A stretch of 64,000 nucleotides of DNA. Source: HKST-UBA178 sp965223815. Its GTDB lineage: Bacteria > Pseudomonadota > Gammaproteobacteria > Chromatiales > Chromatiaceae. Both the position numbers and the translations under genes were made by a program. The stretch is from assembly GCA_965223815.1 (NCBI GenBank), contig OZ245019.1:868001-932000 (forward strand), given 5' to 3'. The notes beneath the pieces are model-generated. The model was not told the origin of the DNA and did no database searches. It was given only the letters and a program-made list of their open reading frames with translations. Positions 35,145-43,853 of this stretch are shown here, in pieces (the stretch's first letter is position 1; each line of letters opens with the position of its first letter).

Positions 35145-36335
35145 ATGAGTGTTAGTGGGAAGTTGGCCGCGTTCGACTGGCAAGATCCTCTGCTGCTGGA
35201 GGGGCAGTTGAGTGAGGATGAAAGAATGGCCCGTGACGCCGCCGCCCGCTACTCCCGGGAGATGTTGATGCCTCGGGTATTGATGGCCAATCGCAATGAA
35301 GTTTTCCACCGTGAGATCTTCAATGAGATGGGAGCACTGGGATTGTTGGGCTGCACCCTTGAAGGCTACGGTTGCGCAGGCCTCAACTATCTCAGCTACG
35401 GGCTGATTTCCCGCGAGGTGGAACGCATCGATTCGGGTTATCGCTCCGCCCTTAGTGTGCAATCCAGCCTGGTCATGTTCCCGATCCACGCCTACGGCAG
35501 TGAGGCGCAGCGGCAAGCTTTCTTACCACGCCTGGCCAGTGGCGAAATAGTGGGCTGTTTCGGATTGACCGAGCCAGACCATGGCTCGGACCCGGCCGGT
35601 ATGAGAGCCAGGGCTAGACGGGTAACGGGAGGTTATACGCTTACCGGTAACAAGACCTGGATCACCAACGCCCCCATTGCCGATCTGATGCTGGTCTGGG
35701 CCAGGGACGACGAGGGGGTGATCAGGGGGTTTCTTCTGGAACGCAGCATGGGCGGGCTATCCACCCCCCGGATTGAGGGCAAGTTCGCTCTGCGCACATC
35801 GATTACCGGTGAGATCGTGATGAGGGAGGTTTTCGTACCCGAGGAGAATATGCTGCCGGGTGCAGCAGGCCTGGGGGGGCCTTTCGGCTGTCTTAATCGA
35901 GCCCGCTATGGCATAGCATGGGGGGTATTGGGGGCCGCTGAATTTTGTTGGCATGCGGCGCGAAGCTATACCCTGGATCGGAAGCAATTCGGCCGACCAC
36001 TGGCGGCCAATCAACTGGTGCAGGTGAAACTGGCCGATATGCAGACGGATATCACCCTGGGCCTGCAAGGGTGCCTGCGATTGGGCCGACTCTTCGATAC
36101 CGGAGAGGCAGCGTCTGAAGGCATCTCCCTGCTCAAGCGGAACAATTGCGGCAAGGCGCTGGAAATTGCCCGTCTGGCCCGCGACATGCATGGCGGAAAC
36201 GGCATATCCGATGCTTATCATGTCATTCGCCATGCGATGAATCTGGAGGCGGTCAATACATATGAAGGCACTCATGATATTCACGGACTCATCCTTGGCC
36301 GTGCGCAGACCGGTATCCAGGCGTTTAGCGGGTGA
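35145..36335 (+). CDS. gcdH: Glutaryl-CoA dehydrogenase (acyl-CoA dehydrogenase family)
   Basis: This 396-residue flavoenzyme catalyses oxidation and decarboxylation of glutaryl-CoA to crotonyl-CoA in lysine and aromatic-compound catabolism. The N-terminus AAFDWQDPLLLEGQLSEDER is diagnostic of the family. FAD/substrate loops are GCFGLTEPDHGSDPAGM and GNKTWITNAP, and the catalytic glutamate is in TYEGTHDIHGLILGR. The frame is open upstream to 35019, but MSVSGKLAAFDW at 35145 is the natural start, even though its ribosome site is weak. Downstream lies the remnant of a metallo-beta-lactamase-fold gene. No electron-transfer flavoprotein or CoA-transferase genes are nearby. Confidence 0.92.
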   Translation: MSVSGKLAAFDWQDPLLLEGQLSEDERMARDAAARYSREMLMPRVLMANRNEVFHREIFNEMGALGLLGCTLEGYGCAGLNYLSYGLISREVERIDSGYRSALSVQSSLVMFPIHAYGSEAQRQAFLPRLASGEIVGCFGLTEPDHGSDPAGMRARARRVTGGYTLTGNKTWITNAPIADLMLVWARDDEGVIRGFLLERSMGGLSTPRIEGKFALRTSITGEIVMREVFVPEENMLPGAAGLGGPFGCLNRARYGIAWGVLGAAEFCWHAARSYTLDRKQFGRPLAANQLVQVKLADMQTDITLGLQGCLRLGRLFDTGEAASEGISLLKRNNCGKALEIARLARDMHGGNGISDAYHVIRHAMNLEAVNTYEGTHDIHGLILGRAQTGIQAFSG

Positions 36336-36342
36336 TACCGAG

Positions 36343-36650
36343 TTCGGTCGATTTCCGCGAATGCTCAAGGGAGTGGAGTCGGTTCCCGGATTGACCTGAC
36401 CGACACTGGTATTCAAAGGCGAAATGCGGCTCTGGCTTGGGGAGGTGGGATACCCATCCTGCAGCCGGAACGCGGCCACACCAAGGGCGACACCATTGTC
36501 TGGGTTCCCGGGGAGCGCGTCTGTTACTCCGGTGACCTGGTTGAACACGAAGCCGCCTGTTATACCAGAGATGTCTATCTGGCTGATTGGCCCCAGACCC
36601 TTGACCGTCTGGCAGCGTTGAAGCCCGAAAAACTGGTCCCGGGCCGGTAT
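36343..36650 (+). pseudogene. Decayed metallo-beta-lactamase-fold hydrolase fragment
   Basis: Translation in one frame gives FGRFPRMLKGVESVPGLT, an in-frame TGA (36397-36399), then PTLVFKGEMRLWLG. After a frameshift near 36441-36450 it continues with IPILQPERGHTKGDTIVWVP, GERVCYSGDLVEHEAACYTR and DWPQTLDRLAALKPEKLVPG. These are contiguous pieces of a metallo-beta-lactamase-fold hydrolase, with the metal-site GHTKGDT and SGD motifs. The N-terminal half, including the expected HxHxDH motif, and the C-terminus are absent. The fragment begins within a few bases of the gcdH stop, so a deletion may have joined the two. Confidence 0.75.
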
Positions 36651-36700
36651 AGCATTCGGTTGCCGGAATGCCGAAGTGATTTTTGCGTTTCTAAACCTTG

Positions 36701-36737
36701 GGGGGTGTGCCTCTCTCGGCACACCCCCTCTATTTTC
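36701..36737 (+). terminator. Strong rho-independent terminator after gcdH and the pseudogene
   Basis: GGGGGTGTGCC (36702-36712) and GGCACACCCCC (36719-36729) form a perfect 11-bp stem with loop TCTCTC, followed by TCTATTTT on the plus strand. It ends the gcdH/pseudogene transcript. On the minus strand the stem is followed by AAGGTTTAG, so termination of the convergent carbonic anhydrase transcript would be weaker. Confidence 0.85.
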
Positions 36738-36785
36738 CCAGCCTCGGTATTGCAGCTCCGCAGGATTGCAGCCTCCGGGATATAA

Positions 36786-37373
36786 TTAGGCTGGGCTTGG
36801 CTTTCCGGCGTCCGTGGCTTCAGGTACCTCTATCAGCCTGCCGCTCTTACAATCGTAGATATATCCGTGAACTGGAACGCTGTCCGGTACCAGCGGGTGT
36901 GCTTTGATACGCTGTACGTCCTCTACCACGCTGGTGGCATTGTCATCGATGGTGAGCCAGTTGATATAGCGCCCCTCTGGTGAACCCGGTCCCTTGCCCG
37001 TATCGTGCCATCCGCTGGCATCAACGGTGGCGGTTTCCAGACTGCTTTGCAACAAGCCCGCCATGATGTCGTTGGTGAAGGTTTCCATGCCGCAATCCGT
37101 ATGGTGGATGACAAACCATTCGCGGGTGCCGAGCAGCTTGTGGGAAATTACCAGCGAACGGATGGCATCGTCACTGGCACGCCCCCCCGCATTACGGATA
37201 ACATGGGCGTCCCCCTCCGCCAATCCTGCATATTTGGCGGGGTCCAAACGCGCATCCATGCAGGTGAGAATGGCAAACTGCCGCCCCGGCGGCATGGGCA
37301 GTGCGCTCTTGTCACCGAAATCCGCAACATACTCCGAGTTCGCGGCCATCACCTCTGCGACTATCTTGCTCAT
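36786..37373 (-). CDS. Beta-class carbonic anhydrase
   Basis: This 195-residue zinc enzyme interconverts carbon dioxide and bicarbonate. Zinc ligands are Cys38 (TCMDAR), His91 and Cys94 (HHTDCGM), and the Asp40/Arg42 dyad is present. The length and the wide spacing of motifs fit the small beta-class group found in many bacteria. The start has GGAGAGAG upstream. It follows the gamma-glutamyltransferase gene by 20 bases on the same strand, so the two are probably one transcript; the reason for that pairing is not obvious. Confidence 0.93.
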   Translation of the reverse strand: MSKIVAEVMAANSEYVADFGDKSALPMPPGRQFAILTCMDARLDPAKYAGLAEGDAHVIRNAGGRASDDAIRSLVISHKLLGTREWFVIHHTDCGMETFTNDIMAGLLQSSLETATVDASGWHDTGKGPGSPEGRYINWLTIDDNATSVVEDVQRIKAHPLVPDSVPVHGYIYDCKSGRLIEVPEATDAGKPSPA

Positions 37374-37393
37374 GATCTCTCTCCGAAATGCCG

Positions 37394-39271
37394 TCAGCGT
37401 CCGGCAACCGTACCGTCACGACGCTTGTCGGCGCCTCCGATGAGGCGCGTTTTGTAGTGCTTATGTTTGTTTTTGTACTTGTTCCCCTTACCCCGCTTGT
37501 AGCCGTGGGCCTTTCTCTCAATCTGGATAATCGACAAGCCGCTGGTCTGGGTGATGATGCCCACATCCCGTTCTTCTATCGGCGCCTCGGGGTCACTGTG
37601 GCCACGCGCGATAAGGGCATCCCGCAGCGCCTCTGCATCATACTCCAGAGTGATACCGGGGATAGGTTCCTCCAGGTCGGTACGGCCGTTGCGATTCATG
37701 TAGTGGGGCACATTGATCGCTTCCTGGGGGTCCAGGCCGAAGTCGATTATGTTGACGATGGATTGCGCGGTGTAGCCGATGATGCGCGAGCCGCCCGGCG
37801 ATCCGGTGACCAGTTCGACCTTGTCTTCAGCGTTTAAAACGATGGTCGGCGACATAGAACTACGCGGTCTCTTTCCGGGTTGCACCCGGTTGGCAATCGG
37901 CGTGCCATCGCCGTCCGTTGCCGCGAAAGAGAAATCCGTCAGTTCGTTATTGAGCAGGAAGCCGCGCACCATCACCCCATTGCCGAAGGAGCTTTCGATA
38001 GTGGTCGTCATTGAAAGGGCATTGCCGTAACGATCGACGATCGAGATGTGGCTGGTACCGCTGTTTTTGGCCCGGTTGTCGGGTGCCGTGGGGTCGAAAT
38101 CTCCTGGCGGGATTCCGGGATCTGCCCTGCCCAGATCCATGTCAGTGATTAGGTCCGCTCGCTCGGCGAGATACTCTTTATCGAGCATACCCTCTACCGG
38201 GACGGTGACAAAGTCGGTATCACCTACATAGAGGCCGCGGTCGGCGAACGCCAGCCGCCCCGCTTGGGTGAATAGGTGCACGTTGTCGACATCCAGTGGG
38301 TCGCCGTTGAGGTCGAAATTTTCCAAAATGCCGAGTATCTGTCCCACCGCCAATGCGCCGGAGGAGGGCGGCCCCATACCGCAGACGTTATTGCCCCGGT
38401 ACTCAATGCACACGGGTGGCCTTTCGACCACCTCGTAGTTGGCCAGATCAGCCACTGTCATATCGCCTGGGATGGCTGGATCTCCCTGCACCGCAGCGGA
38501 GATATCTCTCGCTATCGGGCCGTAGTAGAAGGCGTCGGCGCCGTGTCGCCGCATCGCCTTTAGGGTGTTAGCGTAGGCGCGGTTCTTAATCACTGTCCCT
38601 GCTGGTTTTGCGGTGCAATCCGGATTGGCGAAATACTCGAAAGCGACGGGATCGCGGAAGAATAGGCGCTCGCCTTCTTTGCAAGATGAGTTGCGCGCGA
38701 GCAGCCCGGCCACCTGACTGGAGGTGCGCTCTGTGAGTGCGAAACCCCGCTGCGCCAGCCTAATGGCGGGCTGCAGCAGGCGCGGCAAAGGTTTGCGGCC
38801 GTACTTGTTGTGTATCACTTCCATTAAGCGTGGGGTGCCGGGTACCCCGACAGAGAGCCCGCTTTGCCAGGCGGCAAAAAAACCAAGACCCGCGAATCGG
38901 TCTTCTTTGGCCGCAGCAGGGGCTTTTTCCCGTCCGTCGAAAGTGGTGAGTTTCTTCCGCTTGGCATCGTAGTAGACGACGAAGGCGCCGCCGCCCAGAC
39001 CGCTGGATTGGGGCTCTACCAGACCTAAAACTGTCTGTGCGGCCACCATGGCATCGGCGGCGGTGCCGCCGTTTTTCAGTATCTTGGCACCCGCTGCGCT
39101 GGCCAGTGGATTGGCGGTGACAATCATCTCGCGGTGCTTGACGACCGCTTGTGCCAGCTCTGAGGAAGCCGGCATCGGATTCAGCAACATTGCTGCGGCA
39201 GCGAGCCCAAGGGTGGCCTGGGTTAGGCGGCAGCCCCTTTCTCCTGTATTTGAGAAGAGTGCAGTGAGCAT
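37394..39271 (-). CDS. ggt: Gamma-glutamyltransferase (glutathione hydrolase) with Lys-rich insertion
   Basis: This 625-residue precursor has an N-terminal signal-like segment (LGLAAAAMLLNPMPASS) and the gamma-glutamyltranspeptidase fold, with GGTAADAMVAAQ and PQSSGLGGGAFVVYY in the large subunit. Self-cleavage would occur before Thr406 (GTSHISIVDRYGN), which becomes the nucleophile of the small subunit. The start at 39271 has GGAGG; the open frame runs 28 codons further without support. Near the C-terminus, just before GGADKRRDGTVAGR, is an insertion of about 20 residues with ten or so Lys/Arg/His (KRGKGNKYKNKHKHYK), which ordinary family members lack. The enzyme cleaves glutathione in the periplasm. 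Confidence 0.92.
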   Translation of the reverse strand: MLTALFSNTGERGCRLTQATLGLAAAAMLLNPMPASSELAQAVVKHREMIVTANPLASAAGAKILKNGGTAADAMVAAQTVLGLVEPQSSGLGGGAFVVYYDAKRKKLTTFDGREKAPAAAKEDRFAGLGFFAAWQSGLSVGVPGTPRLMEVIHNKYGRKPLPRLLQPAIRLAQRGFALTERTSSQVAGLLARNSSCKEGERLFFRDPVAFEYFANPDCTAKPAGTVIKNRAYANTLKAMRRHGADAFYYGPIARDISAAVQGDPAIPGDMTVADLANYEVVERPPVCIEYRGNNVCGMGPPSSGALAVGQILGILENFDLNGDPLDVDNVHLFTQAGRLAFADRGLYVGDTDFVTVPVEGMLDKEYLAERADLITDMDLGRADPGIPPGDFDPTAPDNRAKNSGTSHISIVDRYGNALSMTTTIESSFGNGVMVRGFLLNNELTDFSFAATDGDGTPIANRVQPGKRPRSSMSPTIVLNAEDKVELVTGSPGGSRIIGYTAQSIVNIIDFGLDPQEAINVPHYMNRNGRTDLEEPIPGITLEYDAEALRDALIARGHSDPEAPIEERDVGIITQTSGLSIIQIERKAHGYKRGKGNKYKNKHKHYKTRLIGGADKRRDGTVAGR

Positions 39272-39530
39272 TAAATATCCTCCGTTTATCGTTATCGGGC
39301 GCAGACGAGATCGACTGTCCTCAAAAAGATAGTAGAGGCGTTGGGGATTGTCCAAGGGCGCCCATTAAAAGCCGTCATTGAATTGAAAAGCGACCCGCCT
39401 GCAGTTGATTACATGGGGAACGGGAGTAGGCCTCGGCGCCGATCTAACCCTGCCCGGGTTGGTGTTTGCCTTGAGCGCTGCCGCTGGCATTCCCAGCGTG
39501 CTGTATAGGGTATGATGCCCGAAATCGGGG

Positions 39531-40433
39531 ATGGCTCGAGAGATGATGTCCAGTAGCGAACAAAACGATATATCCAAACAGGTCGGTGGCTGGCTTGCGG
39601 TACTTGGGTCTGCTTTCTGTTTTTACCTGGCAACAGCCATAATCCGTTGGGCGGAATCCTATGTGGCTGTGGAGACCCCCTATTTCGTTTTCGCCCGTTT
39701 TTTTCTGGGGTTTTGTGTTGTCTCCCTAACAATGATGATAACCAGCCAACCCTTGCGTCCAAGGAGGTATGGTTTGCTTATCGGTCGTACCCTAACCAAC
39801 ACTATCGCGGTGTTCTGCTTCTACAAGGCGGTTGCGGTGGGATCGCTTGCGGAAGCCAACATTCTGAACATGACCTACCCGCTGTTTGTTGCCCTCTTCG
39901 CCTGGTTCGTTATCCGGGAGCAGAGGGATCTTTTCGCGCTCCCAGTCGTCACCCTGGCGTTCTTCGGTATCTGGTTGATCGTATCCCCGGGGGAGGTCGG
40001 GGTGAAATGGGAGAGCGCCTGGGGCTTATGTTCCGGCATCGCTGCTTCCATGGCGATGATCTACCTTAATATCAGCAGAAGATACCACGACTCGCAAACC
40101 ATACTGTTTTTCATGTTTGGATTGGGAGCACTGTTGATTTTCCTGTTATTCGGCGATGCTATTTTCTGGCCCGACAGAGACGAGTTTTTGTTTCTCTTCG
40201 CCTGTTCCGCCGTGGGTGTTCTGGGGCAGTATCTGTTGACCTATGGGTTTCTATTTGTGACCGCGGTTGAAGGCTCCATCATCTCTTCCAGCCGGATATT
40301 CATAGCGGCGATATTCGGTCCTTTGCTGGTGGGGGATCCCGCATTAACCCTTAGCGGATGGTGTGGCGCTTTGTTGATATTCGCCGCAAATTCCCTTCTT
40401 GCATATCGAAAGTCGTTGGCGCATCAGCAATGA
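39531..40433 (+). CDS. EamA/DMT-superfamily permease (second of three)
   Basis: This 300-residue transporter has ten membrane segments in two EamA repeats (LAVLGSAFCFYLATAIIRWA; GRTLTNTIAVFCFYKAVAVG; FGPLLVGDPALTLSGWCGAL). The sequence resembles RhaT/RarD-type members rather than the one at 23364. Several starts are possible: 39531, or one of the two ATGs that follow at 39543-39548. It is transcribed divergently from the gamma-glutamyltransferase gene with about 260 bases between, and no substrate can be inferred. Confidence 0.87.
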   Translation: MAREMMSSSEQNDISKQVGGWLAVLGSAFCFYLATAIIRWAESYVAVETPYFVFARFFLGFCVVSLTMMITSQPLRPRRYGLLIGRTLTNTIAVFCFYKAVAVGSLAEANILNMTYPLFVALFAWFVIREQRDLFALPVVTLAFFGIWLIVSPGEVGVKWESAWGLCSGIAASMAMIYLNISRRYHDSQTILFFMFGLGALLIFLLFGDAIFWPDRDEFLFLFACSAVGVLGQYLLTYGFLFVTAVEGSIISSSRIFIAAIFGPLLVGDPALTLSGWCGALLIFAANSLLAYRKSLAHQQ

Positions 40434-40721
40434 AGATGGGTCTGATTGACGCTGTCACTGCTATTGCCGGCTATTTACGCTTGCGCCATCTATGATTTGG
40501 AACGCGATATCAGGGAGTCAATGGTCACTGGTTTTCGGCACAGGGGTATCGGATTCGAACTGTATACCTCTGGCGAAGGATATGCACGGTATGAGATTTC
40601 ATTGATGCGCTTGGCGCTTTCCGGAGTGGTGATCGTCAGGGAACCTATACCTCCCGTCTATTGCCTAAATAACTCACGGATCCGGCTAAGATAAGTACTG
40701 GATTCCGTAAACGGCTGACCC

Positions 40722-41552
40722 ATGAAGGTATATGATCTACACACCCACTCCACATACTCCGATGGGACGCTAGAACCGGCGGCATTGCTCTCCAGAGCCG
40801 GGCGACGAGGCATCGATGTACTGGCGTTGACGGACCACGATTCGGTTGGCGGGCTCGCTGAAGCCAGGGAGGCGGCGGATGCTGAGGGCATTCGGTTGGT
40901 GCCTGGCGTCGAGATCTCGGTCAGCTGGCGAAGCCGGCTCATCCACATACTCGGGCTGGGAATAGACGAGACCAACAGGGTATTGCTGGAGGGGCTGGAG
41001 ATATTGCGGCGGAGGCGGGATGAACGGGCGGAACTGATGGCCGGCCAGTTACGGCGGGTTGGCATACCAGACCCATTGGCGGGCGCAAGATCTTTTCAGA
41101 CGACCAACATACTTAGCAGGACCCACTTCGCGCGATATTTGATCGACATCGGTGCGGCCAACTCCTTCGATGCGGCCTTTGCCCGCTATCTGAACCCGGG
41201 GGCTCCCGGGTATGTGCCCATGCAATGGGCCAGTCTATCCGATGCATTGGCCTGGATCAGGGGGGCCGGGGGAGAGGCGGTGATCGCTCACCCTGCCAGA
41301 TACCGAATCAATGAAGTGCTCTGGAAATCATTCCTAGGTGACTTCATCGCTTACGGCGGATGCGGAATAGAGGTTGTCTGCTCGAATCTTGATGCCGCCA
41401 GCATTGAGCGCTTTGCCCAGATTGCAAGAGATCGCGAATTGCTGGCTTCGTTGGGCTCGGATTTTCATACTCCCAGTGCCAGCAGGGAATTAGGCGCACT
41501 GGCTCCCATGCCGGAGAAAGTCACTCCGATTTGGCAGGCTCGGGAGTGGTAG
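40722..41552 (+). CDS. PHP-domain phosphoesterase, YciV/RNase AM-like
   Basis: This 276-residue metal-dependent phosphoesterase has the four PHP motifs: DLHTHSTYSDGTL near the start, LTDHDSVGG, VPGVEIS and GSDFHTPS near the end. It is the same family as Escherichia coli YciV (RNase AM, gene rnm), which trims 5' ends of rRNAs; some members hydrolyse 3',5'-phosphates of nucleotides. The central helical region (RRRRDERAELMAGQLRRVGI) is typical. It is followed by a small RRM gene 101 bases downstream on the same strand. Confidence 0.9.
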   Translation: MKVYDLHTHSTYSDGTLEPAALLSRAGRRGIDVLALTDHDSVGGLAEAREAADAEGIRLVPGVEISVSWRSRLIHILGLGIDETNRVLLEGLEILRRRRDERAELMAGQLRRVGIPDPLAGARSFQTTNILSRTHFARYLIDIGAANSFDAAFARYLNPGAPGYVPMQWASLSDALAWIRGAGGEAVIAHPARYRINEVLWKSFLGDFIAYGGCGIEVVCSNLDAASIERFAQIARDRELLASLGSDFHTPSASRELGALAPMPEKVTPIWQAREW

Positions 41553-41653
41553 CTAGCGCCGGGCGGGTGCCGCTTACTCTGATTGACATCCAGTGATGAA
41601 GTAACAAATATTGCACCCGGCATTTCCAATAACGTGGATAACAGGAGAAAAGC

Positions 41654-41950
41654 ATGACAGCACAAATTTTGGTCGGCAACCTTCCGGAGAATACCAGCAG
41701 CGAGGATGTTGTGGAGATATTTCGTCAGTGGGGGGCGGAGGTGGAAGCTAAGATAGAGGGCGACCCAGATCGAGTCACGGCGGTTGTGACTTTGGATGTG
41801 GACCAGAAGACTGCCAGGCTGATGGTGGATAGAGCCAAAGACTATTTTTACAAAGGTAAGACCTTAAGTTTCTACGCGCCGCTGATGATGGATGGAGAAA
41901 AACAGCGATTTTCGGTTGCGCTGATGTGTTGTGGTCGATGTGGAAAATGA
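41654..41950 (+). CDS. Small RNA-recognition-motif protein
   Basis: This 98-residue protein has a recognisable RNP2-type strand ILVGNLPENTSSEDVVEIF and a short following fold, as in single-domain RRM proteins that bind RNA in bacteria. The RNP1 region is weak: the expected aromatic-rich octapeptide is not clear, and the C-terminal part (YKGKTLSFYAPLMMDGEKQR) is unlike standard RRM ends. A ribosome site AGGAG precedes the ATG. It could be a divergent RRM or a related ferredoxin-like fold. Confidence 0.6.
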   Translation: MTAQILVGNLPENTSSEDVVEIFRQWGAEVEAKIEGDPDRVTAVVTLDVDQKTARLMVDRAKDYFYKGKTLSFYAPLMMDGEKQRFSVALMCCGRCGK

Positions 41951-42135
41951 TCTGGTGATCGGCATCGATGCCACAAAACCCCTGCGGCTTGATATGCCCC
42001 TACCTTTTTTCGCAGCACTCTCTGAAGAGGCTTGATTTGCACTGACCTGGGGAGCGGCACTCTCAGGCCGTAGATGCACGGATAGATTGAAACACCTAAT
42101 GCAGTGCGCGGATAAACCAGCAGCCTTCGGAGACA

Positions 42136-43041
42136 ATGAACACCAAGCAGCGCCTTGACGGTCTCGCCGTCGCCTCATTGATTATCCTCTGTTTTAGCTG
42201 GGGCGGGCAGCAGGTGGCCATTAAACTCGCGGCTGCAGATTTTTCCCCGGTGATGCAGTCAGCTGTCCGGTCTATAGGTGCGACTTTCCTGGTCTGGCTG
42301 TGGATAATTCTGCGGGGGAAACCTATTTTGGTGCGCGACGGAACGCTTTGGTGGGGGCTGGCGGCCGGATTGCTGTTCGGCATTGAGTTCCTATTGATCT
42401 ACTGGGGACTGGAGTATACCCACGCCTCCCGGGCGGTAGTCTTCATTTACCTCTCGCCTTTTGTTGTCGCCATTGGGAGTCAGATTTTTGTCCCGGGCGA
42501 ACGGATGGGGAGCGTACAGTTTGTCGGCCTTGGCCTGGCTTTTACGGGAATCCTGGTGGCCTTTGGCGAGTCGTTGGTCGTCCCCTCGGGGAATATGTTG
42601 ATCGGAGATTCCATGCTTGTCTGTGCAGGGGTGCTCTGGGGGGCCACTACGGTTCTTATCAAGGCCAGCCCATTGGCGGATATCGCCCCCAGTAGGACGC
42701 TGTTCTATCAGCTATCGGTGTCTGCTGTGGTACTGCCCATCGGGGCGCTGCTTTTGGAGGATCCGGCGTCGGTGTCTCTATCAACCGTCGTGGTGGTCAG
42801 TCTTCTCTACCAGACAGTTTGGATTTCCTCAGTGACCTATCTTGCGTGGTTTTGGCTGGTGCGCCACTATCCGGCGCCGAGGCTGGCCTCTTTCACATTT
42901 CTCACCCCTCTGTTTGGTGTTCTGGCCGGCTGGTGGATTCTTGATGAGCCTCTGACCATCGCCTTGCTGGTGGCGTTGATCCTAGTGGCGGTGGGAGTAT
43001 ATTTAGTCAATCGACCAGAACCGCTGAATAATCCCGGCTGA
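42136..43041 (+). CDS. EamA/DMT-superfamily permease (third of three)
   Basis: This 301-residue transporter with two EamA repeats starts at ATG 42136 with GGAGACA upstream. Typical stretches are LIILCFSWGGQQVAIKLAAA, GIEFLLIYWGLEYTHASRA, and in the second repeat LVCAGVLWGATTVLIKASPL and LTPLFGVLAGWWILDEPLT. It is closer to the YdcZ/YedA-like drug/metabolite exporters than to the transporters at 23364 and 39531. The substrate is unknown. It stands alone between the RRM and VOC genes. Confidence 0.9.
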   Translation: MNTKQRLDGLAVASLIILCFSWGGQQVAIKLAAADFSPVMQSAVRSIGATFLVWLWIILRGKPILVRDGTLWWGLAAGLLFGIEFLLIYWGLEYTHASRAVVFIYLSPFVVAIGSQIFVPGERMGSVQFVGLGLAFTGILVAFGESLVVPSGNMLIGDSMLVCAGVLWGATTVLIKASPLADIAPSRTLFYQLSVSAVVLPIGALLLEDPASVSLSTVVVVSLLYQTVWISSVTYLAWFWLVRHYPAPRLASFTFLTPLFGVLAGWWILDEPLTIALLVALILVAVGVYLVNRPEPLNNPG

Positions 43042-43148
43042 ATATGGAGAACTATTGGTCTATCGTTTATGAATGAAAGGCGTGGGTGTGGGAAATATTT
43101 TTGAGTCCGACTCGATCTTAATACCAATAAATGACCGGGAGATAATCT

Positions 43149-43529
43149 ATGGATGATCAATTCAAACAGCAGGGCGCCTTCAGCTGGTCCGAACTAATGA
43201 CCACGGATGTCGATGCAGCCAAGAATTTCTATTCCAAGCTCTTTGGGTGGGAATTCGAGGATATGCCCATGGAGGGAGTGACCTATACCGTTATTCGGGC
43301 GGGAGGGAAGGAGGTGGGCGGGATGATGGCGACACCGCCGGAAACCGGAGCAAATGCACCCGCGTGGGGCACGTACGTAACAGTCAGCAACGTGGATCAG
43401 GTCGCCGCCCAGGCAGTGGAACTGGGGGCGACGCTTCTAGTGGAGCCACAGGATATTCCCGAGGTGGGCCGGTTTTGTATGATCCGCGATCCCCAGGGGG
43501 CGATGATCTCTGCGATAACCTATCTCTAA
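43149..43529 (+). CDS. VOC (glyoxalase/bleomycin-resistance fold) protein
   Basis: This 126-residue protein has the vicinal-oxygen-chelate fold: an opening beta-alpha-beta unit (FSWSELMTTDVDAAKNFYSKL FGWEF) and a second unit beginning GTYVTVSNVDQVAAQAVELG and ending CMIRDPQGAMISAITYL. Candidate metal-binding acidic residues are Glu in WSELMTT and in the C-terminal half. It is similar to hydroxylase-associated VOC proteins of unknown substrate. A ribosome site GGGAG precedes the ATG. Confidence 0.85.
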   Translation: MDDQFKQQGAFSWSELMTTDVDAAKNFYSKLFGWEFEDMPMEGVTYTVIRAGGKEVGGMMATPPETGANAPAWGTYVTVSNVDQVAAQAVELGATLLVEPQDIPEVGRFCMIRDPQGAMISAITYL

Positions 43530-43778
43530 GAACCAGGGCAGCGCTGGGGCTGTTGAGATTGGCCAGCAAAGCGCCGATTTAGCTGATACCGAGAGTTTTT
43601 CATGAAATAAACCCAGAGATTTGCTACAATATTATTGCGGTTATATGAAAGTTGCATTAAGGATTTTTCGACCTGTGTCGACAATTCAGATTGAGCGGGG
43701 GGTGCAGGATGCGCACCCCAAGCAGAACCGGCAATAGAGTTGGAAGCCGAAACAGGAATTAAGTAATAGGAGTTTGGT

Positions 43779-43853
43779 ATGATTTCTTCACTCGTTCTAC
43801 TGGCACCGATCGCGGCACTTGGCGTAATCAGTGTGGTAATGCTGCGTCGTTGA
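43779..43853 (+). CDS. Candidate 24-residue single-pass membrane peptide
   Basis: ATG 43779 is preceded at six bases by AGGAG and opens a 24-codon frame, MISSLVLLAPIAALGVISVVMLRR, ending in TGA. The translation is one hydrophobic helix long enough to span a membrane, with two arginines at the C-terminal end, which would orient it. The gene stands alone in a 550-base gap. Two hairpins flank it: GGGGTGC...GCACCCC upstream (43697-43718) and TGCGGTT...AACCGCA just after the stop. The frame, ribosome site and hydrophobic composition support a real small gene, but chance cannot be excluded. Confidence 0.45.
   Translation: MISSLVLLAPIAALGVISVVMLRR

Noticed and set aside
40550..40640. tRNA-like stretch with GATTCGAAC
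   Set aside because: Only a T-arm-like sequence is present; no acceptor stem or anticodon arm could be formed around it.
40446..40694. Open frame of 82 codons between the DMT permease and the PHP gene
   Set aside because: No ribosome site, the translation resembles no known protein, and it overlaps sequence that may hold the PHP promoter. Chance frames of this length are common at this GC content.
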